From NCBI GenBank assembly GCA_019279435.1, contig JAAALK010000080.1:94627731-94691730 (forward strand): 64,000 bases of DNA, given 5' to 3'. Positions within the stretch are counted from its first letter, which is position 1, and every line of letters begins with the position of its first letter. Shown here in pieces: positions 55,443-64,000 of this stretch. The position numbers and the translations under genes are program-made. Under the pieces are notes generated by a model. That model had not been told where the DNA came from, did not search any database, and was given only the letters and a program-made list of their open reading frames with translations. This stretch comes from Zizania palustris. Lineage: Eukaryota; Streptophyta; Magnoliopsida; Poales; Poaceae.

Positions 55443-55528
55443 TAGTGTCAAAAGGCCGATATGGGAGGTATCGTCCTTAGCTCGTTATGATTTTAGTTCA
55501 CTTAAGTTCACTAAAAGGCTGGGGGGCA

Positions 55529-56892
55529 TGTGTCGATAGAAGAAAATGGCATTAAATGGTCAAGATTGTCAAAATATCAATTTTGGTAATTTGGGCCAAA
55601 AATACACATGTCCTGGATGGGGCCGAAGCCATATAGGGCTAAAGGCCGATTGAGCCTTGGGCTTCGGAAGCCTTCCGGCGACCTGCTGCCTTCGGCTCGA
55701 AGGCCTTCGGAGGCCTTCCTTGCCAAAGCTTCAGCCCGAGGAGCAGGCTTCGGTAGGCCCTACCGAAGGCCCACTTCAGGCTGTTTGGAGATGAGTTTGA
55801 GTCTTATTCTGGCTATATTTTTATCCCTAAAAACATGATTAGGCCAAATCCTACCAGATTAAACTTAGAGATTAGAAGACTATCCCCTATAAATATAGGG
55901 GTGAGGCCAGGTTCATTAGGCCCTCCCAACGCAAATCAATCACAAAACCCTAGCTTTGAACCGTACCTTTACTTTTTATTTACCTTTCTGCAACCTTTGT
56001 GGGTTTGCTTGGAAGCCCTCCACTGGTCACGCCAAAACCATGGTAAGCATTGTTACTTCGCTCGTGAAGTACCCATTAATATATATAACAGATTGCTATC
56101 TCCTTGTTACTTCGCCTGTAAAGTATCCGTTAATCTATATAACAGATTGCTACCTTCGTTTCTCTATTGCAACACTTAGTAGATTCGGTCTCTAGGCCGA
56201 ATTAGTACTTGATCACTGTTCTGTTGCATGTTTTCATGCTTGAAGCCCCTTCGTCAGAGGTGTTCAAAGCCAGGAAGCTGGTTTCGGAGGTCGCCAGAAC
56301 ACCCCTCGGCGGAATCCTTGATTTGACTACCCATGTTGGACCGTCACGCTGTTGTCGATTTGACCAAGTCCCGCACGTCGGCACGCTTCATAGCAGGCTT
56401 CTCCACGACAGGCTTCGACACACCCATACTTCGCTCCGGACGATGTAACGCCAGTGCATTGCATCGAATTATTTTGTCGTATTAGAGACTTCACGCCGAT
56501 CCCACATGTTCGGAGGTGATCTCGTGTCGAGATCTGTTTGGAGTCTGCCTTCAGCCAAATCAATCCGAACGACAAAGGCTATCTTCAGCGAGACCCTTCG
56601 CATCAGACGCCGAAGGTACCCTTCGATGTAACCCTTCGCACAGTACACTCCGAATCAGTTAGGCTCCGGCCAGCTTACTAGTTTATTTTATTTATTTAAT
56701 ATATTTCTTTTCGGCTAATTGGGTTACTTTCTTGTGATCTGATTACCTGGCGACTCCACCCCCCTTGCCACTATTAAGGGTAATCGGAACGCGATGTCAG
56801 TGTTGTGTTATGCTTAGGCTTGTCCCTAAGTATCCGCACACTTTTGGATCGTCTAACTGACCCAAGTGCGGGGACATGTTTTCGTGTCAACA
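55529..56892 (+). repeat. E8 3' LTR (about 1364 bp)
   Basis: It follows the purine tract AAAGGCTGGGGGGCA, starts TGTGTCGATAG (55529; 55531 is possible) and ends GTGTCAACA at 56892. A TATA (CTATAAATATAGG) is at 55888-55895. It is rich in CTTCGG and CCGAAGG words around 55660-55780 and 56240-56660. The next five bases are AACTC. Confidence 0.8.
55888..55895 (+). promoter_or_regulatory. LTR TATA box (E8)
   Basis: TATAAATA inside the inverted repeat CCCCTATAAATATAGGGG, about 360 bases into the LTR. Confidence 0.6.
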
Positions 56893-56986
56893 AACTCGAA
56901 GGTCCATCCTGAAGCAATAGATAAAATTAGAGAAAAAATTTCAACTAACAAACTAACTGAAATAAAAATTTAAACGCTAACTAAAG

Positions 56987-59239
56987 TTACTCAAGTAACA
57001 ACATATCAGGATATACCTCAGCTACAGGAGGAGGACCAAATGGAATAAATCGTGGTGGGGCAGGTATCGGCTGGAACTGTGACATATCAAATCCCTGAAG
57101 CTGCTGGGCGATTTTCTATACATGTTGTAATGCAATTAGTTAGTTTTAAACATATTGCTAAATGCTATATAGCTATAATGCAATAAACTAAACTTACTTG
57201 CATCATCGCTTGCTGTTGTGCTATGCAAGTGGCATAATACTCTTGTTGTTGCCTTATTTGCTTGTCTCGCTGCCTTATTTGCTGGTCTCGCAGCCTCATT
57301 TCCTCGACTTGCTGCCTTAATTCCTTGTCTCGCTTCCTCAAATCTTCCCTCAGCTTACGCACTTACGAGTTATCTGAGCGGCGAGAGATAACTCCCGAGG
57401 AGCCATACGACGATTGACTTGGCTTCTGAGCTCTCACCGCCATTGAGTCAATAACTCCATTGAACATGGAATACCTGCAACATTGAAATAATTAGTTACC
57501 ATTGCAGTATCATACACAAAACATCGAGAAACATCAACTCACCATCCATGGCTCTTTCCAGCTTTGCTAGAGTATATGGCCATTGGGTCAACAGGTTGCC
57601 TTCGCCAATCATAATCCTCTCCATAGAGTTTAACCATTTGTTGACCATATTGCGTCTGCAAAAAACCAACAATTCCGATTAGATAGAGAAAAATGATGCA
57701 AACTCTTAAAATTGTTAAAATCTCACTAAATGATCCGTGGCTGACTGACTGCACAATGTATCTAGATGTGCAGGATCTACTCCTTTATGACCACCGATAT
57801 AAACCTCGATGTCATTTGGCGCAACACTAATTTTAGCTTCCTATAGAGATGAGTTAGTCGCATTACAATGTATATATAGATAAAGTGACAAGTGTAGGTC
57901 TTATCATGTGTTTAGCCAAGCGGATATGTCCATCAGCCCCATATCGGTGCTTCGGATCCGTTCTACGACATTGCCTTTTCTTCTCAGAAATGCTCTTGAA
58001 ATTATCTGAAGACCAAAGCTTGCAGAATTCAATGTAGGCATCATCGTGGTTTGCAAACCACGGAATCCTCACCTGAAAGGATGTTAATATTCTTCATTAT
58101 ATGAAAATAAATCTTAAAAATCGAAGATTAAAAGAGTTATAATTGTTTACCGAACTGATATTGCTCCTCAGTCAAGTATATTGTTGAAGAACCTTTCTCC
58201 TTACTCATTCGTTGTCCTAACTTCTCCTTGTAGTATGCATTGTTCGCCTGAATCCGGGCATACGAAATCGTGTCCTTCACCACCTTATGTGCATTGTTGT
58301 TTAAGAAAATAAGGGCATGATTATGGTGATTGCCTGATTCTGGCAAGAAAAAACGTAACTGCAAAAGTCATTACTAGTAACCTATTATAACTCCAAAAGT
58401 TTTACGTTAAAACAAAACAATGCATGAAAAAATCATACCCAGAAGAGTCATGACACACTACACCGTGGGCAGTTCCGTGGGCCCCATCAGGAGAAAACGG
58501 TATTGGTCCCATGTTGTGCATAGTATACGTTCATTGGTCGATAGTGTCAGCACCCCTAGGTAGTGAAGATGACATAGGTTACCCAATACCTGGTTAACCT
58601 GCCTGAACCTCGAAGTGCCGTCAAATCGAGAGTCAATCCAAGATCTAGAAATACATAATAAATAAAGTCAGTAAACTGAAAGGAAATTTTTGGCAGTAAA
58701 GCAAAACACGAGAGTATGAGACTTACCCATCACCTACAAGCGTGATCTCGATATTGTTTTCACCCGAAGGGGCTATAGGTGGGGCGACTATGTGGCTCAT
58801 CCTGAAATAATGCGTGGATGACCCTGAAGCCTCTACGTCACCCTGACCCACACCCTTCGCTTCATCCTCCTGCCCCGCACCCTCTGCCTCATCCTCCTGA
58901 CCCGCACCCTCTGGGTCATCCTCCTGCCCCGCACCCTCCGCCTCATTCTCTTGACCTGCACCCTCCGGGTCATCATCCTGACTCGCACCCTCTGGGTCAT
59001 TCTCTTTATCCTGCAAATTGGTATGAAAACAATTAGTAATAGTTTATAACTGGCATAAAATTCAATTTGAAGGTTACCTCATCATCTTTTTGAAATGCAA
59101 TTTGACTCCGCAATGTTAGGTCGACGTATCTCAAGAGCTCTTGATGACGCCTTCTTGTGGAAACAGAACTACCCTGAGGGTGCGTTTGGTTCTGCTTTTC
59201 AAATCTGCTTCTGCTGTGAAAAAGCAGAAGCTGAACCAA
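56987..59239 (-). pseudogene. TNPA-like gene of E11 (Ptta/En/Spm, Transposase_24-like), multi-exon
   Basis: Exon-like pieces on the minus strand are 59239 to about 59033, 59016-58723 (acidic Glu/Gly/Gln repeats), 58364-58137, 58072-57863, 57754-57539, 57362-57165 (charged coiled coil, Arg/Asp/Gln-rich) and about 57115-56987 (GFDMSQFQPIPAPP, stop at 56987). The string DDAYIEFCKLWSSDNFKSIS and the motif RYGADGHIRLAKHM resemble the plant transposase family PF03004. Exact splice sites were not all fixed. A MITE at 59175-59740 interrupts the upstream end, so it is probably inactive. Confidence 0.6.
58850..59015 (-). repeat. 27-bp coding minisatellite, about 6 copies
   Basis: The unit encodes nine residues of the type EGAGQEDDP/EDEA on the minus strand and repeats in frame about six times inside the TNPA-like gene. 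The result is a highly acidic stretch. Confidence 0.75.
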
Positions 59240-59740
59240 ACGGGTTTACCAAAACTGCTTCTGCTGTGAAAAAGCAGCTTTTTTCTAGTACAATTTGGAA
59301 GCAGCCTGGACCCTGCTTTTCTGCTTTTGCTTTTCTGCTTTTCTGATTTTTAGTTCATATTAAAAAGTATGAATTCAAGGTGTTTTAATTTATTTAACAT
59401 TATTATGGTTTGTATTGCATTGCACAATTTCATGAGATAATACGTGGTTGTCGATTACTTTATAAGATGAACTATGCACTTTTTTATTTATCTAATATAT
59501 TTTTAGTTATTTAGTTGCATCAATGTTGAGTGTTTCCTATTTATATATAGGTATAGAATATTATAATGATGAAAATTAAGTAAGTTATAAAAAACAGTCA
59601 GCTCACAGCAGTTTTTTCACAGCAGCTTCAACCAAACGACTTTTAGCTTTTTCACAGCAGGTAGCTCACAGTAGCTTTTTCACAGCAGGCAACTCACAAC
59701 AGCTTTTTCACAGCTCACAGCAGAACCAAACGCACCCTCA
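59175..59740. mobile_element. MITE-like element with inverted ends (566 bp)
   Basis: The ends are perfect inverted repeats, TGAGGGTGCGTTTGGTTCTG at the left and its reverse complement at the right. There is no coding capacity. Near each end the words CAAACG and TTTTTCACAGCAG recur several times. GTGCGTTTGGTT ends are common among grass MITEs, probably hAT-derived, but no clean target duplication was found (ACTACCCT against ACTCGCCA if the end is shifted by two bases). Confidence 0.65.
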
Positions 59741-59987
59741 CTCGCCATACTCTTCCCGCCAAAAATCTTCTTTGTGATACTCTTAATCATTTTCGACATC
59801 ATATTGAAAACAAGTACAAATGACTATTTATTAGTACGGAAAGTTAGAACTTATAAAAATGTAATATGAAATATATTGGACATACCCAATGTATAATAAC
59901 AATTAATTGTCAATTATCATCAAAATCATGATCAATTTGTTCCCTTCACCCCAAAGCACGCCATGTTACTTTTTTATTCTTATGTTG
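59741..59987. other. A/T-rich spacer of E11
   Basis: This lies between the MITE and the transposase remnant. I see no gene or repeat, only the likely untranslated or intron sequence of the CACTA genes. Confidence 0.4.
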
Positions 59988-60985
59988 TCATTTCCTTTTC
60001 TTGGAAACTACTACATCATTAGCATCGCCAAGTAAAGAATCTGCTGATGAGTCTGAATCTACATTAAATGAACTCAACAATTCATCATCTTGGTAAACCT
60101 CATCGACCTCTCCAACCTCCAATTGATAAGCACCATCATTAGGGGTCTGTAGACGTTCCCGAGGATTCACTTTGTACACTACCCACCAAGCACTTTGTTT
60201 TTCACATGTGTAAGACATATAATATACCTGCTCGATTTGGTGAGAAAGTACAAAATTATTGCAACCATGTAGTCGTTCTGCGTGTTTGACTTCAACCATC
60301 CCAAATTGGTTTTCTCGAGTACCATGTTTGAGGTCAAACCAATCACAATCGAAGAAGACTACTTTCAACTCCTTATTCCTGACAAAGTTGTACTCGATTA
60401 TATTTTTGATGATTCCATAGTACTTAGTTTCCTATCCTTGGGCATCAACGACCCTTGTAACAACTCTGGTATTAGTTGTTGCCGCGAGAGGTCGAGGCGC
60501 TTCAAAATTAGTTGAACTGAAGCGAAAATCATTCACATCATATCGACCGTAACTTTTGGCAGTAATCCTTCCATAAGAGAGCTGTCAAGTGTCCATATGT
60601 ATATTGTCGGAGAGCACACACTAAAAATCATACGAGTTTATAAGATAATTAACCTAATATAGTAAAATAATACATGTGAAGTGAGGATTTACATGTTCTC
60701 TGAACCAAGTGAGAAACTAGGCCCTCCATTTATTCCTTCGTGACACAACTTATCTAATTGCTTCTCTGTTGGTTGACGACCAGACGTCAAGTATTTCGAA
60801 TCAAACATACTGTCATTCTAAACGAATAGGGAAACAAACAAGTTATGAACCATCATCAATAAAATATAAAATTAGAAAGCATTCACTTACAGTGAAATAT
60901 TGATCCATCTCTTCCATGTATGAGTACATGTAGAACAAGGAATATGTTCGTTCTTCTTGAGTTACATAATATATCATGGAGACAC
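59988..60985 (-). pseudogene. TNPD-type CACTA transposase, C-terminal remnant (DUF4216-like)
   Basis: The piece 60368-59988 carries the pattern VVFFDCDWFD, GMVEVKHAERL, FVLSHQIEQVYYMSY and WWVVYKVNPRERL, which is typical of the DUF4216 domain at the end of plant CACTA transposases, followed by an acidic tail and a basic end (KKRK). Upstream on the minus strand, 60780-60660 (GGPSFSHWFREHV) and 60985-60890 (EEMDQYFT, then GTAAG) look like earlier exons. The catalytic tnp2 part is absent because E9 begins at 61002. Confidence 0.68.
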
Positions 60986-61001
60986 CAATAGTTATGCCCT
61001 T

Positions 61002-61020
61002 CACTACTAGAAAACCCCCC
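61002..61020 (+). repeat. CACTA terminal inverted repeat, left end
   Basis: CACTACTAGAAAACCCCCC matches the CACTACAAGAAAA-type terminal repeat of plant CACTA elements. Confidence 0.8.
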
Positions 61021-61560
61021 TTGTAGATACGCTGTAGTAGTAACGCCATTAAAAGCATCTCTATGTCGACATGTAAAGATGTTTTTTGACACGATTTTAA
61101 AAATGTGTCCGATTGTTACGATATTAGACACGCTTATAGTGTTATTAGTCATATAAAGATATTTTTAACACGCTATTGAAGTCGTCTCAAAAGGACACAA
61201 AGTTAAACACAATTTAAAGCATCATTATCCCATAGAGACATTGTAAAGCGTATGAAACATTTGTTTATAGCTAGGTATAGATGCTTTCTAACATGATTTG
61301 AAAAGCGTAGCGAATTGATACAAAGTATAACATGCTGTCAACCGCGAAAAAGCATGTAGATTAGTTGTAAAGCGTATCAAATAACCATAAAAAAACTGAC
61401 ACGGACATAGACGCGCTTTGAGGTGTCATTATCCTCTTGACACAGTTTAAAGCGTATCAAAAAATTGTTTATAGCTAGGTATAGATGCTTATAAGCATCT
61501 ATACAAATTGATACAAAGTTTGACATGCTTATAAGCATAAATAGCATGTACTAAAAATTG
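61021..61560. repeat. CACTA subterminal repeats
   Basis: Short words such as AAAGCGTATCAAA, GACACGCTTTAA and AGCATCTATA recur in both orientations. A 25-base string (TGTTTATAGCTAGGTATAG and onward) occurs twice, at about 61261 and 61468. Such arrays are transposase (TNPA) binding regions in known CACTA elements. Confidence 0.65.
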
Positions 61561-61585
61561 TGTACAACTGAAATTAAAAAAATGT

Positions 61586-61655
61586 GCCTCATTGGACTTG
61601 AACCCGGGTTGAGAGCTTTAGAGCAACGCAGCCTTACCATTGAGTTAGGAGCATA
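61586..61655 (-). other. tRNA-like sequence (probably a pseudogene)
   Basis: On the minus strand an A-box-like TAACTCAATGGTAAGG is followed 30 bases later by GGGTTCAAGTCC, close to a B box and T arm. A normal anticodon stem cannot be drawn and the acceptor stem has mismatches, so it is more likely a decayed tRNA or tRNA-derived SINE head than a working gene. Confidence 0.35.
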
Positions 61656-62501
61656 TTTGTGATCAATTCACTGGACAAACCATATAAACATATTATTAGC
61701 ATCTGCCACTATTAAAACTGAATCACAATCATGTTTTATCCTGTTTTAGCGCAGCCACTGCCGTGCCCTCCCTCGAACGCGCCGTGCCGCCCACTGGTCG
61801 GCCTCATCAGCCCACGCCGCCGCCGGAGACGCAACGCGCCGCTCCCTTCCTCCGCGCATTGCGTCGCACTGCCCCTCACTCCGCGTACTGTGCCGCACCG
61901 CCCCTCCCTCTGGTCACTCCACCGCGCCGCTCCTCCCTCCGCAGCACCGCCCCTCCCTCCGCCTCACCGCCGCGCCCCTCCCTCCGCCGCACCTCCCCTC
62001 CCTCTCTCTGTTCACGAGACGTGCCACCGAGATTCATAGGTCGCCCAGGTCATCGTCATCATCAACATACACCAGGTCGGTTGCCCTGTTGCTCGATCCT
62101 CCACCTACAACTACTTGGATGTTTGCTTCTCTGTACAATGGAGACCCATTTTTTCCCTGTACTAGTGTAGTATATGTGTGCACTGTCGTCAATTATCAAA
62201 TCGAGTTTAAAAAAGGAGCAACATCATTTAGATGATGGATTATTGGACTTTAAGTCCATGTGTATTCTCCGAGGGGTTTAATTGGGGAAGAAAGCTAGTG
62301 AATATATCCTCAAATTAAGGGCCAGTCCATGCTCACAGTTGGTAAATTGGTGTTACATTTTTTTACAACCATGCTGTAATGTAAATGTATGATATGATTG
62401 AGCTTCCTTGTTATTTGTTGTCGTGGTTTGATTTCTTGAAGCATTTGCTGTAATGTAACTGTCTTTTAAATTAAGCATGATTTGTTTGATTTAAATTCCA
62501 C
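61656..62501. other. E9 upstream region with GC-rich block
   Basis: A very C-rich block at about 61740-62040 (CCGCC and CCTCCC runs) gives long Pro/Arg/Ala-rich open frames with no recognisable domain. The rest is A/T-rich, probably promoter, leader or intron of the transposase gene. Confidence 0.5.
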
Positions 62502-63001
62502 ATGTGCTTACATAGGATGATGGATAGAAGTTGGATGAAAAAATCTAGACGGGAGACTTCATATGAAGATGGTGTTGAGGAATTTTTGAATTTTGCTTAT
62601 CAGGACCTTCCACCTGACAACGAGATACTGTGTCCATGTAAAAAGTGTAAGAATAGAATAAACCAGACTCGTGATGAAGTTAAGACACATCTGAGGTGTG
62701 ACGGTATTCTTCAAGGTTATACCTCTTGGGTTCATCATGGTGAGAATTATGAAAGACCCACAATTGAATTTGATGATGTGCCTAATATGATCACATTGTC
62801 TGCCACGGGTATAGTACAAGGTCACCGGGACTGGAGGATCGGATAGCATTGAAGAACTACTACATGCTGCATTTGGTAGGGCTGCGGGAACGCTTGAAGG
62901 TGAGGCAGATGATTTTCAGGCAAGATTTGCATGTATGGAACATAATGCCCTAGAGGATATTAATGTGAATTCAAGTGAAGGCGATGATTCGAGGAGGGAT
63001 C
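62502..63001 (+). pseudogene. CACTA transposase N-terminus (Transposase-associated domain)
   Basis: From MMDRSWMKKSRRE (ATG at 62517) the sequence shows DGVEEFLNFAYQD, a Cys pair in ILCPCKKCKN, and THLRCDGILQGYTSWVHHGE. This is the pattern of the Transposase-associated domain found at the start of plant CACTA TNPD proteins. A frameshift near 62835 moves the reading frame, which then continues (SIEELLHAAFG, ALEDINVNS) until E10 cuts in at 63002. The catalytic tnp2 part would follow outside the window. Confidence 0.72.
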
Positions 63002-63063
63002 TGTTGGGGGAGATAATCCCGACGGTCGAAGGGGGCCCACAACTAGGGGGTCCGAGGCCTAGC

Positions 63064-63306
63064 GCCGGAGGCCACCCTCCGAGAGAAGGACACCGGAGGC
63101 CACCCTCCGAGAGCAGGATACCGGGGGTCACACTCCGGGAGAAAGATGCCGGAGGCCGCCCTCTGGAAGAAGGACACCGGAGGTCACCCTCCGGGAGAAG
63201 GACGCCAGGAGGCCTTCCCTCCGGCAGAAGGATGCCGGAGGCCACCCTCCGGGAGAAGGCTGCTAGAGGCCACCCTTCGGGGGGGATTGCCGGAGGCCCT
63301 CCCTCG
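63064..63306 (+). repeat. 28-bp tandem repeats in the E10 LTR, 8-9 copies
   Basis: Units start CCGGAGGCCACCCTCCGG and end AGAAGGACA or similar. Most are exactly 28 bases, one is 30. They lie in the U3 part, about 250-490 bases upstream of the TATA box. Confidence 0.9.
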
Positions 63307-63557
63307 GCCCGCAATAGCGAACCGAAGGGGAGTGTTGGCGGGAAAAGAACTGGACAAGTACACGGGGGGTACAGGATCGCAATCCTGTGAACCGTGTCGG
63401 GCGGCGTAGGCAAACGCCCGACACGGCGGATACGCTGTCAGAGTCGAATCTTCCTGTCTGTACTATGTATAGTCCGTTTTGTCTGTATTATTGACCGGCG
63501 GTTGACCGTGTAGCCGTTGGCGGTCCAGGGGCACTTGGCCCTCTGGACGGGGCGCCT

Positions 63558-63565
63558 TATAAATA
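63558..63565 (+). promoter_or_regulatory. LTR TATA box (E10)
   Basis: CCTTATAAATACCCC, about 108 bases before the LTR end. Confidence 0.7.
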
Positions 63566-63666
63566 CCCCTCCACTGTAGTTGTAACGGACAAGCTCAAGG
63601 AGCATTGAATACACCACTCTCATTTCGACTAAGAAAACCTGCTGGTCCGATCCGTCGTTCCAACAG

Positions 63667-63684
63667 TTGGCGCCGTCCGTGGGG
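63667..63684 (+). other. E10 primer binding site
   Basis: TTGGCGCCGTCCGTGGGG begins one base after the LTR end. It has the same type as the E5 site and is typical of Tat elements in grasses. Confidence 0.82.
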
Positions 63685-63730
63685 ACCTTAGTTCAAGAAG
63701 CTAGCGTCCTCTACACCCACTCACCAAAGC

Positions 63731-64000
63731 ATGTCAAGTCGAAAGGGAGCAAGCACGGTTCCCCCGCGCCAGTCAGCCCGCACCACCTGGGTGGAGCCCG
63801 CCTCGATCCCTGACCCCAGTCCTTCGGCCCCTGCTGTTGCGCCGGTCGGGGCGCCCTCCCTGGAGCAAGCGAGGGGGTCTGGACCGTCTTTTCAGACGGT
63901 GCTTACCAGGCTTCAGGGGCTGGGGCCGGAGCAGTCATCGTCTCCCCCTCCGGCCAGCAGGCCCTATATTCTGCTTGGCTAAGCTTCAAGGCCACCAACA
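63731..64000 (+). pseudogene. E10 gag start joined out of frame to RNase H
   Basis: The ATG at 63731 (MSSRKGAS) opens a Pro/Ala-rich gag-like N-terminus. From about 63873, a different frame (offset +2) reads WTVFSDGAYQASGAGAGAV and onward, which is the start of the archaeal-type RNase H seen in E1 (near 1551). The gag frame therefore runs into RNase H sequence in the wrong frame and stops at 63980-63982. The protease and RT are deleted in between. The sequence continues past the window. Confidence 0.8.

Larger units (their letters stand above)
54120..56892 (+). mobile_element. E8: gypsy element, integrase end plus 3' LTR
   Basis: Pol runs out of the E5 insertion point and ends at 55442, followed by a purine tract and an LTR (55529-56892). 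The upstream part should lie left of the window, beyond all nested elements. The integrase resembles Tat-lineage elements of grasses, but without the RNase H region this is tentative. Confidence 0.83.
56893..61001 (-). mobile_element. E11: CACTA (En/Spm) transposon remnant
   Basis: Read on the minus strand, it holds the C-terminal part of a TNPD-type transposase (DUF4216-like, 60368-59988), then a TNPA-like gene (Transposase_24-like, 59239 to 56987). This is the usual order in plant CACTA elements. No terminal repeats of its own are in the window: the left end is cut by E8 and the right by E9. Confidence 0.7.
61002..63001 (+). mobile_element. E9: left end of a second CACTA transposon
   Basis: It starts with CACTACTAGAAAACCCCCC at 61002, a canonical CACTA terminus. 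Subterminal repeats follow, then a GC-rich part and the N-terminus of a transposase, cut by E10 at 63001. It lies in E11 and faces the opposite way. The CACTA target duplication (3 bp, CTT on the left) cannot be confirmed because the other end is outside. Confidence 0.78.
63002..63665 (+). repeat. E10 5' LTR (664 bp)
   Basis: It starts TGTTGGGGGAGATAATCCCG and ends GTCGTTCCAACA, with inverted TGTTGG/CCAACA termini. The TATA is at 63558-63565. The first half holds a 28-bp tandem array. Confidence 0.87.
63002..64000 (+). mobile_element. E10: Tat-type gypsy element, 5' end, interior collapsed
   Basis: A 5' LTR (63002-63665), a PBS starting TTGGCGCCGTCCGTGGGG, a short gag start, then a direct jump to the archaeal-type RNase H of pol. 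The five bases before the LTR are GGATC (62997-63001); the far end is outside the window. It is related to E1/E5 in primer site and RNase H, but the LTR is of a different family. Confidence 0.82.

Noticed and set aside
61731..62170. Pro/Arg/Ala-rich frames of 100-135 residues in E9
   Set aside because: A C-rich block gives open frames in two registers, with no recognisable domain. More likely leader sequence.
63064..63306. CRISPR-like array of short repeats
   Set aside because: Units are directly adjacent with no unique spacers, in plant LTR DNA. It is a simple tandem repeat.
62916..63413. Gly/Arg/Pro-rich open frames on both strands of the E10 LTR
   Set aside because: They arise from the 28-bp tandem array inside U3.

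Overview
The window is repeat DNA from a large plant nuclear genome, with no host gene that I can support. It is a nest of LTR retrotransposons set in CACTA DNA-transposon remnants. The Tat-type Ty3/gypsy elements with an extra archaeal-type RNase H, the Sirevirus-like Ty1/copia elements with roughly 1.4-2.1 kb LTRs, the Tekay/Del-like LTR starting TGTAACATCC, and a MITE with a GTGCGTTTGGTT terminus all fit a monocot, probably a grass. That assignment is inference. Layout from left to right: E1 (1-8848, +, Tat gypsy: open pol, 60-bp repeats, a spliced antisense gene, 3' LTR); E2 (8849-13425, -, same family as E1, internally deleted); E3 (13426-30917, -, Sirevirus-like copia, pseudogenic, with its 5' LTR), split by E4 (15522-25100, -, a complete copia with 2-kb LTRs and target duplication CATGG); E6 (30918 to about 33131, +, Tekay/Del-like gag plus 3' LTR, no pol); E5 (about 33132-54119, -, older Tat gypsy), split by E7 (39476-53617, -, a copia tandem array with three LTRs and target duplication GCGCC); E8 (54120-56892, +, end of a gypsy pol plus 3' LTR); E11 (56893-61001, -, CACTA remnant carrying a MITE); E9 (61002-63001, +, left end of another CACTA); E10 (63002-64000, +, left end of a Tat-type element whose interior is collapsed). 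The order of insertion can be read from the breaks: E8 entered E11, E5 entered E8, E6 and E7 entered E5, E3 entered E6, E4 and E2 entered E3, and E1 entered E2. On the right, E9 lies in E11 and E10 lies in E9. The left halves of E1, E2, E3, E5, E6 and E8 must lie beyond position 1. The most interesting object is the Tat family architecture in E1. Sense pol ends with an AATAAA signal about 40 bp after its stop, followed by a 60-bp tandem repeat array. A convergent antisense gene follows, with five exons, four short GT-AG introns and its own TATA motif outside the LTR. Its first exon looks like the 'putative gypsy type transposon' domain and its fourth exon is a coiled coil. Remnants in E5, plus the same polyadenylation signal in E2 and E5, show that this is a family feature. 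Most genes here are broken. Premature stops are mainly CAG to TAG, TGG to TAG and CGA to TGA, as expected for silenced, cytosine-methylated DNA. The pol of E1 is the one long frame that remains uninterrupted within the window.
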